DNA of 64,000 nucleotides from Azotobacter beijerinckii (GCF_900110885.1 NZ_FOFJ01000009.1:1-64000), one strand, 5' to 3'; counted from the stretch's first letter, positions 1 through 9,050 are shown. The notes: a model not told the origin generated them from the letters alone. Translations and numbers: made by a program.

Positions 1-244
1 CGGGCGATGTTTTGAACCGTTCGGACTCGAGGCGTTTGAGCCAAAGGCAAAAGCCGTTGCGCTCCCAATACAATATCTTCACTCGATTACGCTGGCGATT
101 CAGGAAAACGAAAAGCACCGGATCGAACACCGCCACCTGGATATCCAGCTCGACCAGGGCCGCGAGACCATCGATGGATTTTCGGAAATCGACCGGCTTG
201 GGGTAGAGGTAGACTCTTCCGACCTTGGCGTCGGGACGCATCAT
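1..244 (-). CDS. IS66-family TnpB (orf2), partial, cut by the window start
   Basis: Reading the minus strand from an ATG at 244 (or 241) gives the characteristic IS66 accessory protein start, with the segments KVGRVYLYPKPVDFRKSIDG, DIQVAVFDPVLFVFLNRQRN and KILYWERNGFCLWLKRLE. About 81 codons are present and the frame is open to base 1, so the remaining third of this roughly 115-residue family lies outside the window. TnpB is an IS66 helper protein of unclear biochemical role that accompanies the DDE transposase TnpC. The rest of the element would lie to the left; I could not recognise an intact tnpA or the element end to the right. The family assignment is secure. Confidence 0.88.
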   Translation of the reverse strand, partial: MMRPDAKVGRVYLYPKPVDFRKSIDGLAALVELDIQVAVFDPVLFVFLNRQRNRVKILYWERNGFCLWLKRLESERFKTSP

Positions 245-503
245 GGCGACTGGCTCCAGAAAATAACGGGAGCAAAGCATCGTCGGGTCTGCACCTCATT
301 TGAAGGTGGGGTTCATGGAGCGCTTTCGATGAAACCTTCTTTCTGGAGTCTTTCAAGGGGCAGCGAGACTTGCCGCGCCTACCTCGCAAGCGCGGAGGCA
401 GTGCGAAGCGACGCGGGTTGTCTGCCGAGCAGACCCCCAACCTGACCCTGGCCGGACTCACCGCGACCCTCGAACGGGAGCGCGGTTCGGTGCTCTCCCG
501 GCG
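245..503. other. Short region between IS66 fragment and efflux-pump remnant
   Basis: No convincing gene is visible. Open frames here lack a credible ribosome site or family resemblance. The region probably contains the right edge of the IS66 element, or scar sequence left by the deletion that damaged the neighbouring efflux gene. I could not define terminal repeats. Confidence 0.4.
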
Positions 504-899
504 GTGCCCGGCCAGCAGCTCAGCGCTACGATCATCGGCAAGACCCGCCTGCAGAGCGCCGAGCAGTTTCGCGAGACCCTGCTCGAGCCGTCGGTTGAGG
601 TTTGCCGGATGCACCTGCGACCGATCCTCATGACCTCCCTGGCGTTCATTCTTGGCGTCGTGCCGCTGGCGACCTCCAGCGACGCCGATGCCGGCAGCCG
701 GCACGCCATGGGTACCGGGGTGATCGGTGGGATGCTCACCGTCACCGTGCTGACGATCTTCTGGGTACCGCTGTTCCATGTGCAGGTGTCCTCCTGGCTC
801 ACGGGGCGGAGTCGCGCTGAGCAGCGGCGAAAACGCGCAGTGAAACAGGGGCGCGGTCGACATTCGTGGCTGGCGGCCGGAAAGCGGTGTCTACAGTGA
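504..899 (+). pseudogene. RND efflux pump (AcrB/MexB-like) remnant with internal deletion
   Basis: The frame joins two distant parts of an AcrB-type inner-membrane pump. The first about 27 residues (GQQLSATIIGKTRLQSAEQF) match the periplasmic porter region near AcrB residue 240–270. Directly after, from VEVCRMHLRPILMTSLAF to about residue 100, the sequence matches the last transmembrane helices near AcrB residue 960–1030, including TGVIGGMLT and IFWVPLF. Some 700 residues between them are missing without a frameshift. The last about 30 residues are unrelated basic sequence. A pump cannot be made from this, so it is a decayed gene. The IS66 fragment just upstream is a plausible agent of the rearrangement. 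Confidence 0.8.
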
Positions 900-936
900 T
901 ATGGTTGTTGGTGCTTGCATCGTTCCGGGAGCAGAG

Positions 937-1245
937 ATGATTTCAAGACACGCCACCCCCAGTCTCCTCTTCGCAGCCCTGTTGCTGGCCGGCTGCAGCT
1001 TTGCCGACAAGTCCGAACCGCGGCCGGCGGCCGCCAGCGCTCAGGGATGCGACGCCGGCGCCGTACAAGGCCTGATCGGCCAGACCGCCAGCCCCGACCT
1101 GCTCGAGCAGGCCCGCCAGCGTGCCAGGGCGCAGACGGCGCGCGTCATCGGCCCGCACGACAACATAACCCTGGACTACAACTCCAGGCGCCTGAATCTG
1201 GAAGTCGACGAGCGCCTGACGATCGGGCAGATCCACTGCGGCTGA
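937..1245 (+). CDS. Lipoprotein with peptidase-inhibitor I78 domain
   Basis: The protein is about 102 residues. It has a lipoprotein signal (hydrophobic stretch ending LLLAGC, lipid-modified Cys near residue 19), so it is expected in the outer or inner membrane facing the periplasm. The mature part resembles the I78 family of small serine-protease inhibitors: conserved GLIGQTASPDLLEQARQRA, then VIGPHDNITLDYNSRRLNL, and a C-terminal Cys pairing with the Cys at the start of the domain (QGCDAG … IHCG). The start at 937 is preferred over the in-frame 901 codon because only it places the signal peptide at the N-terminus. The likely role is protection of the envelope against proteases, by family. 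Confidence 0.78.
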   Translation: MISRHATPSLLFAALLLAGCSFADKSEPRPAAASAQGCDAGAVQGLIGQTASPDLLEQARQRARAQTARVIGPHDNITLDYNSRRLNLEVDERLTIGQIHCG

Positions 1246-1580
1246 AACGTCCCTGCAATGATCGCCCGCCGGTTTCGACCGGCGGCGGGGCGGCATCGAT
1301 CATCGCTGTCGGCGCACCGATGCAAAGCAGGCACTTCCGGCATGAGCCGGGCATTGCAAGGAAATTGTCAATATATTTCTGCAAATAAAGTAATAATGCT
1401 TTTGGGAATCCCTGGTTTTTTGCCTTCCGTACGCACTCTAGAATCCAAGCGTCTTTCATACCCCGGTCTTTTCGCCGCATCGACGAAAAAGCTCCAGCTT
1501 CATCCCGATTAGCCGGAGGGTGAGGCACGGCGCATCGACCGGCCGCAAAAATCCAACCACTCCTTTTACGGGTTACGCCT
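1246..1580. other. Intergenic region, no gene seen
   Basis: This 335-base stretch has a GC-rich start and a locally AT-rich middle (around 1365–1400), with no coding frame that resembles a protein. It probably holds the promoter of the small lipoprotein gene that follows. No clear operator or terminator is recognised. Confidence 0.4.
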
Positions 1581-1781
1581 ATGACATCGATGGTCATGCC
1601 GTTATGTATGGCGCTTGCCTTCGTTCTATGCCTGCTGGGCGGCTGTGGATCGCCGCCCCAGATTCCCCATCGCTCCCATTCGGAGGCCGAGGTCAAGGAG
1701 TTCGCCAAAGACATGCTGGGGCGGAGCAACCTGCCGCGGGATCAATACGAACAATACAAAAAGGCCTTGTCCGCGCCGTAG
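1581..1781 (+). CDS. Small putative lipoprotein of unknown function
   Basis: The predicted protein has 66 residues: a short hydrophobic signal with lipobox CLLGGC, then a charged, helical tail (EAEVKEFAKDML, DQYEQYKKAL). The composition fits a tiny periplasmic lipoprotein. No family is recognised. The ribosome site is not strong, but a terminator-like hairpin about 120 bases downstream supports a transcribed unit. Confidence 0.5.
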   Translation: MTSMVMPLCMALAFVLCLLGGCGSPPQIPHRSHSEAEVKEFAKDMLGRSNLPRDQYEQYKKALSAP

Positions 1782-1899
1782 GGGCCAATTGCAGGCGATA
1801 AGAATTCAAATCGGGCCTTGTCTGCAACACACCCGCCGCCGCGCATGCGTGCGGTTTCCGCGCGCAATGCTCGCGTGCCTTTCCTGCGAAACCATCCTG

Positions 1900-1923
1900 C
1901 CCGTCGCCTGGCGGACGGGTTTT
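1900..1923 (+). terminator. Hairpin terminator after small lipoprotein
   Basis: The stem CCCGTC/GACGGG with an 8-base loop is followed directly by TTTT. It separates the small lipoprotein gene from pagL. Confidence 0.55.
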
Positions 1924-2002
1924 CGCCCGGCAATGCTGGTCCGGACTCTCCGAGGGATCTGCAGAGTCGCAATTGCTAATAAAACAAAATAGAGGACGTT
2001 TC

Positions 2003-2533
2003 ATGCGAAAGTATCTGTCATTGCCCGCAGTAGTCGTTCTGCTTCTGGGATCGGCGGGGGTGGCACACGCTGTCGAGGTGGGCGCCGCGGGCGGCGTCAC
2101 TAGCCAGGGCGACATGACCTACCGCCTCAGCGTGGGGCTGCCCTGGGACCAGCAATGGTGGAAGAGTGACCTGGGCCACGCGACGGGTTACTGGGATGCC
2201 GGTTACACCTACTGGGAAGGCGGCTCCGGCGACGACAACTACTCGGGTGCGCACTCGCTGTCGCTGAGCCCGGTGTTCACCTACGAGTTCAGTGGTCTCG
2301 GCGTCACCCCGTTCCTCGAGTTCGGCGTCGGTGTCGCCTTCTTCTCCAAGACCCGCGTGGGCGAGAAGCAGCTGGGCTCCTCCTTCAACTTCGAGGACCG
2401 CATCGGCGCCGGCCTCAGGTTCGCGGGCGGCCAGAAGATCGGCGTCCGGGCGATCCACTACTCCAACGCCGGCATCAAGCAGCCCAACGACGGCATCGAG
2501 TCCTTCTCGGCCTACTACAGCCACGCGTTCTGA
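2003..2533 (+). CDS. pagL: PagL-type lipid A 3-O-deacylase
   Basis: The protein has 176 residues, with a signal peptide ending near AHA (about residue 24) and alternating aromatic beta-strand sequence ending in a C-terminal Phe, as in outer-membrane barrels. The PagL signature is near the C-terminus: RAIHYSNAGI supplies the His-Ser pair and the Glu of PNDGIES completes the His-Ser-Glu triad. PagL removes the 3-O-linked acyl chain of lipid A in the outer membrane. The start at 2003 is chosen because the sequence GAGGA lies just upstream and the signal peptide starts there; the in-frame start at 1973 would add ten residues in front. Confidence 0.88.
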   Translation: MRKYLSLPAVVVLLLGSAGVAHAVEVGAAGGVTSQGDMTYRLSVGLPWDQQWWKSDLGHATGYWDAGYTYWEGGSGDDNYSGAHSLSLSPVFTYEFSGLGVTPFLEFGVGVAFFSKTRVGEKQLGSSFNFEDRIGAGLRFAGGQKIGVRAIHYSNAGIKQPNDGIESFSAYYSHAF

Positions 2534-2716
2534 TCCGGCTGCGGCTCTCGAGCCCGTTTCCAGGCGGAGCTCGAGACCGACAGTCCGCTCCGCCCCGGAT
2601 TTCCGGGGTCCCCCGCAGGCGCCTTCGTCGCCCGAAGAGCGGCAGATCCGCTTTCGTGCGCGGTTTGCCGCGCTCTGCGCGAGCGGGGCGTCGGCGCTCC
2701 CGGTGGCGGCTGCGGT

Positions 2717-3580
2717 TCAGAGCGCGTTCAGCGGGATCTTCAGGTAGCGGATGCCGTTGTCCTCGGCCGGCGGCAGTTCGCCAGCACACATGTTGACCTG
2801 CACCGCGGGCAGGATCAGGGCCGGCATGCCGAGGGTGGCGTCCCGCGCGTTGCGCATGGCGACGAACACCTCCTCGTCGATACCTTGGTGCGCATGGACA
2901 TTGTGTTTGCGCTCCTCGCCCATGCTGGTCTGGTGGAGAAACTCCGCGCGCCCCGACGCCTTGTAGTCGTGGCACATGAACACCCGGGTCTCGTCCGGCA
3001 GGCGGTAAAGCCGCTGGATCGAGCGGTACAACGTGCGTGCGTCTCCTCCCGGGAAGTCGCAGCGGGCGGTGCCATAGTCGGGCATGAACAGGGTATCGCC
3101 GACGAAGGCGGCATCGCCGATCAGGTAGGTCAGGCAGGCCGGGGTATGTCCGGGGGTGTGGAGCGCGCGGGCCTGGACGGCGCCGACCTGAAAGTCTTCG
3201 CCATCCCGGAACAGGTGGTCGAACTGGCTGCCGTCGCGGGCGAACTCGTCGCCGGCGTTGAACAGCTCGCCGAAGGTCTCCTGGATCTGGGTAATGCGTT
3301 CGCCGATGCCCCGCCTGCCGCCGAGCTGGCGCTTGAGGTAGGCGGCGGCGCTCAGGTGGTCGGCATGGACGTGGGTTTCCAGGATCCACTGTACCTCCAG
3401 CTCCTGAGTGCGGACATGGGCGATCAGGCGGTCGGCGGAGGCATGGCCGATGCGCCCGGAGGCGGGCTCGTAGTCCAGTACGGAGTCGATCAGGGCGCAC
3501 TGGCGGGTGGTCGGATCGCTCACCACGTAGCTGTAGGTGAAGGTCGCGGGGTCGAAGAAGGCTTCTACACGGGCGTTCAT
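2717..3580 (-). CDS. MBL-fold hydrolase, persulfide dioxygenase-like
   Basis: The protein has 287 residues of metallo-beta-lactamase fold. The metal motif THVHADHLSAAAYL (HxHxDH) is near residue 80, followed by HTPGHTPAC, the Asp in GDTLFMPDYG and a late His in MCHDYK. This is the arrangement of ETHE1/Blh-type sulfur dioxygenases and BigR-regulated Blh. It probably oxidises glutathione persulfide or a related thiol substrate in the cytoplasm. The two YeeE/YedE genes upstream on the same strand support a sulfide or sulfur-compound role. The start is placed at the Met of MNARVEAFFDP. No BigR regulator lies alongside. Confidence 0.78.
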   Translation of the reverse strand: MNARVEAFFDPATFTYSYVVSDPTTRQCALIDSVLDYEPASGRIGHASADRLIAHVRTQELEVQWILETHVHADHLSAAAYLKRQLGGRRGIGERITQIQETFGELFNAGDEFARDGSQFDHLFRDGEDFQVGAVQARALHTPGHTPACLTYLIGDAAFVGDTLFMPDYGTARCDFPGGDARTLYRSIQRLYRLPDETRVFMCHDYKASGRAEFLHQTSMGEERKHNVHAHQGIDEEVFVAMRNARDATLGMPALILPAVQVNMCAGELPPAEDNGIRYLKIPLNAL

Positions 3581-3742
3581 GGGCTGTCCTTCAGCAAGGG
3601 GATCCAAGGTACATGAGAGCCTGGCGCCGGGGCTTGTTGCAAGCGGCGCTTGCCGAAGGGCCACCCGCAGTAGGAGCAGGCCGGCGGCGATGGACCGGGC
3701 GCGGTCGGGCGTTCCGACGCGGGTTTTCGTCTTGACCTTCGG

Positions 3743-4162
3743 TCAGCGAGCGCGCCGGCGCTCCAGCGCGGAGAACAGTCCCATCCCGCCGAGCAGGGCG
3801 AGCACGAACAACAGGCTCTGCCAGTAACCGCCGAGCAGCAGGGTAAGGGCCGGGCCCGGACAGATGCCGGCAATGCCCCAGCCGATACCGAACAGCAGGC
3901 TGCCGCCGATCAGTCGGCCGTCCAGTTCGCGTTTCTGCGGCAGTTGCATGGGGACATCCAGCAGCGAGCGCTGCCGGCGCTTGGCCCAGGAGAAGGGCAG
4001 CAGGGCGACGGCGATGGCGCCGGCCATCACCAGCGCCAGCGAAGGGTCCCAGGCACCGGCCAGATCGAGAAAGCCGAGCACCTTGGCCGGGTTGCTCATG
4101 CCCGCCAGCAGCAGGCCGATGCCGAAGAGCAGTCCGGCGAGCAGTGCCGTCAGTCGGCGCAT
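3743..4162 (-). CDS. YeeE/YedE-family membrane protein, second half
   Basis: The protein has 139 residues with about four hydrophobic helices. It contains the family's conserved [13 protein letters not shown] and a second-half GICPGPAL with Cys. Together with the preceding 144-residue gene it makes the equivalent of one full YeeE/YedE transporter, a family that moves thiosulfate or other reduced-sulfur species across the inner membrane. It starts 2 bases after the stop of its partner. The MBL-fold gene downstream probably belongs to the same unit. Confidence 0.8.
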   Translation of the reverse strand: MRRLTALLAGLLFGIGLLLAGMSNPAKVLGFLDLAGAWDPSLALVMAGAIAVALLPFSWAKRRQRSLLDVPMQLPQKRELDGRLIGGSLLFGIGWGIAGICPGPALTLLLGGYWQSLLFVLALLGGMGLFSALERRRAR

Positions 4163-4164
4163 GT

Positions 4165-4599
4165 TCAGCCTCCCCACAGGTGGCGCAGGACGAATACCGT
4201 GGCGAATCCGCTGGCCATGAAGGCCAGGGTGGCGACCAGGGAGCGCGGCGACAGACGGGCGATCCCGCACACGCCATGCCCGCTGGTGCAGCCGGAACCG
4301 TAGCGGGTGCCGAGACCGACCAGCAGCCCGGCGAGCGTCAGGCCGATCCCGCCGGTCTGGAATTCGACCTCCGGCAGTGTGTCGAACAGCCCCCAGAGCA
4401 GCGGCGCCGCCAGCAGACCGAGCAGGAACAGTGCCTTCTCGTCGCGCCCGTCGCCGCCGCGCTGCAGCAGGCTGCCGAGCAGCCCGCTGATCCCGGCAAC
4501 GCGTCCGTTCAGCACCACGAACAGGCTGGCCGAGAGGCCGATCAGTGCGCCACCGGACAGTGCCGTCCAAGGCGTGAAGCTCGCCCAGTCGATATGCAT
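4165..4599 (-). CDS. YeeE/YedE-family membrane protein, first half
   Basis: The protein has 144 residues with about four transmembrane segments. The signature [21 protein letters not shown] carries the Cys residues implicated in sulfur-compound binding in this family. It is the first gene of a two-gene split transporter followed by the MBL-fold hydrolase, as in sulfide-detoxification clusters of proteobacteria. It lies in the inner membrane. Confidence 0.82.
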   Translation of the reverse strand: MHIDWASFTPWTALSGGALIGLSASLFVVLNGRVAGISGLLGSLLQRGGDGRDEKALFLLGLLAAPLLWGLFDTLPEVEFQTGGIGLTLAGLLVGLGTRYGSGCTSGHGVCGIARLSPRSLVATLAFMASGFATVFVLRHLWGG

Positions 4600-4654
4600 C
4601 TCATCGTCCTGCCGCTGGGGCGGTCATCAGTTGATTGATAGACAATATATTTAC

Positions 4655-6460
4655 TTATAAATCGTTTTCAAGGCTTTGCCTCGCGGGTTTTCCGGGAAGA
4701 GGGCCCATCCCTCGTTCGCCCGCGCCCACCGATGCCGCCTGCCGGCCTGCCCGGAGCGGGCCGGGCAGCGGGATGCTGTCGCTTGCTGGCGAGGCGCGGG
4801 AGCGCGCTGGCGCAGAGGCTATGAGCGCGCCGGGGGCTGCCTGCTGTCGCCCGGACGGGACGGGGGACGGCGGGGCGGCGGGCTGGCCCCCGCCGATCAG
4901 CTCGCGGAACGCGGACGCGCTCAGCGCAGGGGCGAACAGCCAGCCCTGGCCGTAGTCGGCGCCCTCGCTGCCGAGCAGGCGTGCCTGCTCCTCGCGCTCG
5001 ATGCCTTCGGCGATCACCTTGAGGCGCAGCGCCCGGGCCATCCGCACGATGTGGGGGGCGACGCCGCTGCTGGCGGCATCGGCGCCGAGGGCATCGACGA
5101 ATGCCTTGTCGATCTTCAGGCAGTCCACCGGCAGCATCTGCAGGTAGGCCAGGCTGGAATAGCCGGTGCCGAAGTCGTCGATCAGTACCCGGTGGCCGCG
5201 GGCGCGCAGTTCGGCCAGGTTCCGGCTGGCCGCCTGCAGGTCGATCAGTCCGTGCTCGGTCACCTCGAAAGCGATCTGCTCGGGCCTGACTCCGTGCCGG
5301 GCCAGCAGACGTCCAGTCAGTGCGCCGATCCGTGGCGCGCTGACGTCGCAGGCGGACAGGTTGATCGAGATGTACAGCTCGGGATGGCTGCGCAGCAGGT
5401 CGCCGAGCTGTTCGAGCACCTCCTGGAGCAGGAAGTCGGTGATCGCGCGAATCTGGCCGGTCGACTCGGCCAGCGGAATGAACTGCTCGGGGCTGGTCAG
5501 GCTACCGTCCGACCGCTGCCAGCGCATCAGGGCCTCGGCGCCGACGTAGCGGCGGCTGGCGAGGTGGACGATCGGCTGGTAATAGACCTGCAGCTCCTGA
5601 CGCCGCAGGGCGCCCTGCAGTTCTCCGCCGAGCGACTGGCGCTGGCGTACCAGCCGGAAGGTCGCGCCGCCGCCCAGCAGGGCCAGCAGCAGGCCGACCG
5701 GCAGCAGGCGTTCCCAGCAGGCACGGATGCGCTGGAGCAGCTGGGCACGCGGGGCCAGCAGGGCCAGCTGGTAGTCCGGGTTGTCGCCCTGCAGGCGGTA
5801 GAACGGCTGCCCGTCGAGCAGTTGCAGCGCGGCGCTGTCCGCCGCCCCGGGCAGGACCGTCAGCGGCGGGGGCGCGGCGAGGATCGGCAGGGCCTGGGTG
5901 CTGCCGCGGGGAATCAGGTAGACGCCGAGGCCGTCCGACGGATCGACTGCGTCGAGCAGGTGGCCGCGGGAGCTGGACACCCGGAAGGGGCCGTGGGCGA
6001 GCATCAGGGCGGCCGGATCTTCGTCCGGCGCGTTCGTGGCGTTCAGCCAGTAGTCGAGGCTCTGGCTGTGGAAATCCGCCGGCCGTGCCGGCTCCGGGGC
6101 GGCGTGCGGCGGCCGGCTGGAGCAGCGCTGCCCGTCGGCGGCGAAGCTCGCCTCGTGGATGAAGCGATGCTCGAAGCTGACCCGCTGCAGGCTTTCCACC
6201 AGGCCCGGATCGCAACGGCGCAGGGGCTGCAACTCCAGCGTGGCGAGCCCCTGGCGCAGTTGCCCGAGGACCTGCTCGAAGCGCAGCAGGAAGCGTTCGC
6301 CGCGGCTTTCCAGATCTGCCCGCTGCGCCTCCCGTGCCTGGGAAAGCGCCACGCCCAGGCCGAGCAGCGCCAGCAGGCAGACGCTGGCCAGGGTCGCCAG
6401 CAGGGCCATCGGCCAGGGCCGGTAGACGGATCGGTACAGCCGTCCCAAGGGGTGTTGCAT
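4655..6460 (-). CDS. Membrane-bound c-di-GMP phosphodiesterase (CSS-motif + EAL)
   Basis: The protein has 601 residues. The N-terminal transmembrane helix (about 18–40) is followed by a periplasmic CSS-motif domain with Cys at RRCDPG and in RCSSRP, then a second helix near 250–270 and an EAL domain from about 290 to 535. Catalytic features are visible: GAEALMRW (EAL), NLSACD, EVTEHGL, LIDDFGTGYSS and KIDKAFVD, and a late Glu in IAEGIE. In the family, periplasmic disulfide status of CSS controls c-di-GMP hydrolysis in the cytoplasm. The last 60 residues are Pro/Ala-rich and probably disordered. The gene appears monocistronic. Confidence 0.88.
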   Translation of the reverse strand: MQHPLGRLYRSVYRPWPMALLATLASVCLLALLGLGVALSQAREAQRADLESRGERFLLRFEQVLGQLRQGLATLELQPLRRCDPGLVESLQRVSFEHRFIHEASFAADGQRCSSRPPHAAPEPARPADFHSQSLDYWLNATNAPDEDPAALMLAHGPFRVSSSRGHLLDAVDPSDGLGVYLIPRGSTQALPILAAPPPLTVLPGAADSAALQLLDGQPFYRLQGDNPDYQLALLAPRAQLLQRIRACWERLLPVGLLLALLGGGATFRLVRQRQSLGGELQGALRRQELQVYYQPIVHLASRRYVGAEALMRWQRSDGSLTSPEQFIPLAESTGQIRAITDFLLQEVLEQLGDLLRSHPELYISINLSACDVSAPRIGALTGRLLARHGVRPEQIAFEVTEHGLIDLQAASRNLAELRARGHRVLIDDFGTGYSSLAYLQMLPVDCLKIDKAFVDALGADAASSGVAPHIVRMARALRLKVIAEGIEREEQARLLGSEGADYGQGWLFAPALSASAFRELIGGGQPAAPPSPVPSGRQQAAPGALIASAPARSRASPASDSIPLPGPLRAGRQAASVGAGERGMGPLPGKPARQSLENDL

Positions 6461-6510
6461 GTCAGCGCTCCCGACATCCTTTCAGGTCTGACCTTTGCCG
6501 TGCGTCTTTC

Positions 6511-7287
6511 TCACCCCGTTCCGTTCAGGGTAGCCAGCAGGGCTGCGGTTTCGGCGTCCGGCTCGCCGTCGAAACGGACCGGTCGGTACTTCATCTGGAA
6601 GGCGGCGATGACCCGACGCGTTTTGTCGTCGAGCACGCCATGCCGCTCCAGGGCATAGCCGTTGCGGATCAACTGTTCCTGGAACCAGGCGATCCCCGGC
6701 AGGTGAGCGGCATAGCGGGCCTGCAGTTCAGCCACCCGGCGGGCGTCCGGCCAGACGACCAGTCCGGCCTCGGCCAGGCGCTTCCAGGGGAACTGCGGGC
6801 CCGGGTCGACCTTGCGCTGCGGGGCGATGTCGCTGTGGCCGATGATCGCTTGCGGTCCCAGTCCGTGACGCTTGACGATCTCCTTGAGGAGGACGATCAG
6901 TGCATCGATCTGCTCCGGCGGATAGGGATACCAGAGGCGCCCGTTGGGGGTGTCCAGGTAGCCGGGGTTGACCAGCTCGATGCCGATGCTGCTGGCGTTC
7001 AGCCAGGTCCTGCCGTGCCACTGGCTGTCTCCTGCGTGCCAGGCGCGACGCTCCTCTCCAACCAAACGGTAGATGGTCGCGGGCTTGGCGTCGATCAGAT
7101 AGTGGCTGCTGACGCTGCCCTGGGTGAGCTGTCTCAGCGAACCCTGCAGATCCTCGGAGGTGTAGTGCAGGACGACGTACTGCACGCGGCTGTCCTGGCT
7201 GCGGGCATTGTAGCGGGTGTCGATCCGCGGGCCGGCGGCGCAGCCGGCCAGCAGGGCGAGGATCAGGGAGAGGGCGACGGGTCTCAT
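6511..7287 (-). CDS. Lipoprotein N-acetylmuramoyl-L-alanine amidase (AmiD/AmpD-like)
   Basis: The protein has 258 residues, with a lipoprotein signal ending LLAGC (Cys near 16). The Amidase_2 domain runs from about 35 to 185: the zinc ligand is in VVLHYTSE, and GHSDIAPQRKVDPG supplies the second His and the Asp/Lys region. A C-terminal peptidoglycan-binding domain runs from about 195 to 255 (LIRNGY … DDKTRRVIAAFQ). It cleaves the amide bond between MurNAc and the stem peptide in the periplasm. The Pseudomonas AmpDh proteins have the same layout. Confidence 0.88.
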   Translation of the reverse strand: MRPVALSLILALLAGCAAGPRIDTRYNARSQDSRVQYVVLHYTSEDLQGSLRQLTQGSVSSHYLIDAKPATIYRLVGEERRAWHAGDSQWHGRTWLNASSIGIELVNPGYLDTPNGRLWYPYPPEQIDALIVLLKEIVKRHGLGPQAIIGHSDIAPQRKVDPGPQFPWKRLAEAGLVVWPDARRVAELQARYAAHLPGIAWFQEQLIRNGYALERHGVLDDKTRRVIAAFQMKYRPVRFDGEPDAETAALLATLNGTG

Positions 7288-7425
7288 GAAGTTCGGGGCT
7301 ATCCGGCAAGGTTTTGGCGGGTATCGGCAGGCTTCGGCGGGTTTTCGCGGAGCGGACGATACGCACCCTTGGAGTATTGCAAAAGCGTGGCGATCCGCTG
7401 CATGGGTCGATGGCAGGCCGTTCGC

Positions 7426-8286
7426 TCAGGGGCAGGGCTGCGGCAGGGTATTGCGCCGGAGGTGCTCGGGCAGGCGGATCTCCACCGCCACCGGCAGGTG
7501 GTCGGAGATCTGCTGGCGGAGCACCTGCACGCGCTCCAGGGTCAGGCTGGGGCTGAGCAGGATGTGGTCGATGCAGCGCTGTGGACGCCAGCTGGGAAAG
7601 GTGGCCTCGATCTGCGGGGCGAGCAGGCCGAGGTCGCGCAGCGGCGAATGCTCCAGCAGCTCGCGGGCGTGGGTGTTCATGTCGCCCATCAGCGCCAGGT
7701 GGCGGCAGTCGCCGATCAGCTCGCGGATATAGGCGAGCTGGCGGGTGCGGGTCCGTGCGCCGAGGGCCAGGTGCATCATCACCACCGCCAGGGCATCGCG
7801 CCCCGTGCCGAAGCGCAGGAGGATCGCGCCGCGCCCCGGCGGGCCGGGCAGCGGGTGGTCTTCCAGCTCGGTGGGCCGCAGGCGGCTGAGCAGGCCGTTG
7901 CTGTGCTGGGCCAGCGGGCCGAGGTTGCGGTTGAGCTGCTGGTACCAGTAGGGGAAGTGGCCGAGCTGGGCGAGATGCTCGACCTGGTTGACGTAGTCGG
8001 AACGCAGGCTGCCGCCGTCGACTTCCTGCAGGGCCACCAGGTCGAAATCGGCAAGCAGCTCGCCGATCCGCTGCAGGTTCACCGCGCGTCCCGCATGCGG
8101 CAGCAGATGCTGCCAGCTGCGGGTCAGGTAGTGCCGGTAGCTCTCGGTGCGGATGCCGACCTGGATGTTGAAGCTCAGCAGGCGCAGCCGGCCGTCGGCG
8201 GGCAGCCCGCTCGCATCGCAGCAGTGCGGGTTGCTCCGCGGCTGCCGCACGGCGGCCTGACGTTCAACCGTGCGTCGGCGCAGCAT
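7426..8286 (-). CDS. Endonuclease/exonuclease/phosphatase-family hydrolase
   Basis: The protein has 286 residues of the EEP (DNase I-like) fold: LRLLSFNIQVG near residue 35, the metal-binding Glu in VALQEVDGG, HLALG, GDMNTHA near 200, and C-terminal RCIDHILLS and SDHLPV. The substrate cannot be told; members hydrolyse nucleic acids, phosphoinositides or sphingomyelin. It follows dsbA on the same strand with an 18-base gap, as in Pseudomonas, so it is probably co-transcribed. Confidence 0.85.
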   Translation of the reverse strand: MLRRRTVERQAAVRQPRSNPHCCDASGLPADGRLRLLSFNIQVGIRTESYRHYLTRSWQHLLPHAGRAVNLQRIGELLADFDLVALQEVDGGSLRSDYVNQVEHLAQLGHFPYWYQQLNRNLGPLAQHSNGLLSRLRPTELEDHPLPGPPGRGAILLRFGTGRDALAVVMMHLALGARTRTRQLAYIRELIGDCRHLALMGDMNTHARELLEHSPLRDLGLLAPQIEATFPSWRPQRCIDHILLSPSLTLERVQVLRQQISDHLPVAVEIRLPEHLRRNTLPQPCP

Positions 8287-8304
8287 GGCTCCTCCTGCCC
8301 TCCG

Positions 8305-8949
8305 TCACTGGGCGGTGCGCTCCCGCTCGATCAGGTAGTCGGCCACCTGCAGGGCGTTCTGCGGGCCGCCGGCACTGCCCAGGTCGAAGCGGTACTTGCC
8401 GTTGACGACCATCACCGGGACGCCGGAGATCTGGTAGGCGATCGCCAGTTTCTTCGCCTTCTCCATCTGGGCCTTCACGTTGAAGGAGCTGTAGGCCTTG
8501 AGGAAGGCATCCTTGTCGACGCCCAGGGTGGCGAGGAACTCGGCCATTTCCTCGGGCGTCGCCAGCTTCTTGCCGTCCTTGTGGATGGCGTCGAAGATCG
8601 CGCTGTGGACCTTCGACTCGATGTTCATCGACTCCAGGGTGAGGAACAGCTGGCCATGGGCGTTCCACACACCGCCGAACAGGGCCGGGACGCGCCGGAA
8701 GCTCACGTCCTCCGGCAGAGTGCCGGCCCAGGCGTTGATGCTCGGCTCGAACTGGTAGCAATGCGGGCAGCCATACCAGAACAACTCCACGACCTCGATC
8801 TTGCCCGGCTGCGCCACCGGCACCGGAGCGGGCAGCTCGACATACTGCTGGCCGGCCTTGATGTCGGCGGGCGCGAGCGATTCCGCCTGGGCGGTCAGGG
8901 CGAGCAGGCTTGCACTGGCGAGAACGGCGCCGAGAATCAGTTTACGCAT
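8305..8949 (-). CDS. dsbA: Thiol:disulfide interchange protein DsbA
   Basis: The protein has 214 residues with a signal peptide (cleavage after AQA, about residue 22). The thioredoxin-fold active site GCPHCYQFEP carries the CPHC motif near residue 55, and the cis-Pro loop is in ISGVPVMVV near 165. It oxidises cysteines of exported proteins in the periplasm. It is the first gene of a short unit with the EEP-family hydrolase. Upstream, a hairpin terminator separates it from cytochrome c4. Confidence 0.95.
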   Translation of the reverse strand: MRKLILGAVLASASLLALTAQAESLAPADIKAGQQYVELPAPVPVAQPGKIEVVELFWYGCPHCYQFEPSINAWAGTLPEDVSFRRVPALFGGVWNAHGQLFLTLESMNIESKVHSAIFDAIHKDGKKLATPEEMAEFLATLGVDKDAFLKAYSSFNVKAQMEKAKKLAIAYQISGVPVMVVNGKYRFDLGSAGGPQNALQVADYLIERERTAQ

Positions 8950-9050
8950 GCGTTACGACTCCTTGCATTGCTGGTGAGGGCTCCCGGTACGAGCCGGTCT
9001 TGACCCGGAAGGGGCGAAGCGAATGGCGCCTATTGTAAGGGGAGGGCCAA

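Noticed and set aside
87..863. 258-codon minus-strand frame overlapping the efflux remnant
   Set aside because: Shadow frame; the plus-strand AcrB-like segments and the minus-strand TnpB in another frame explain the sequence better.
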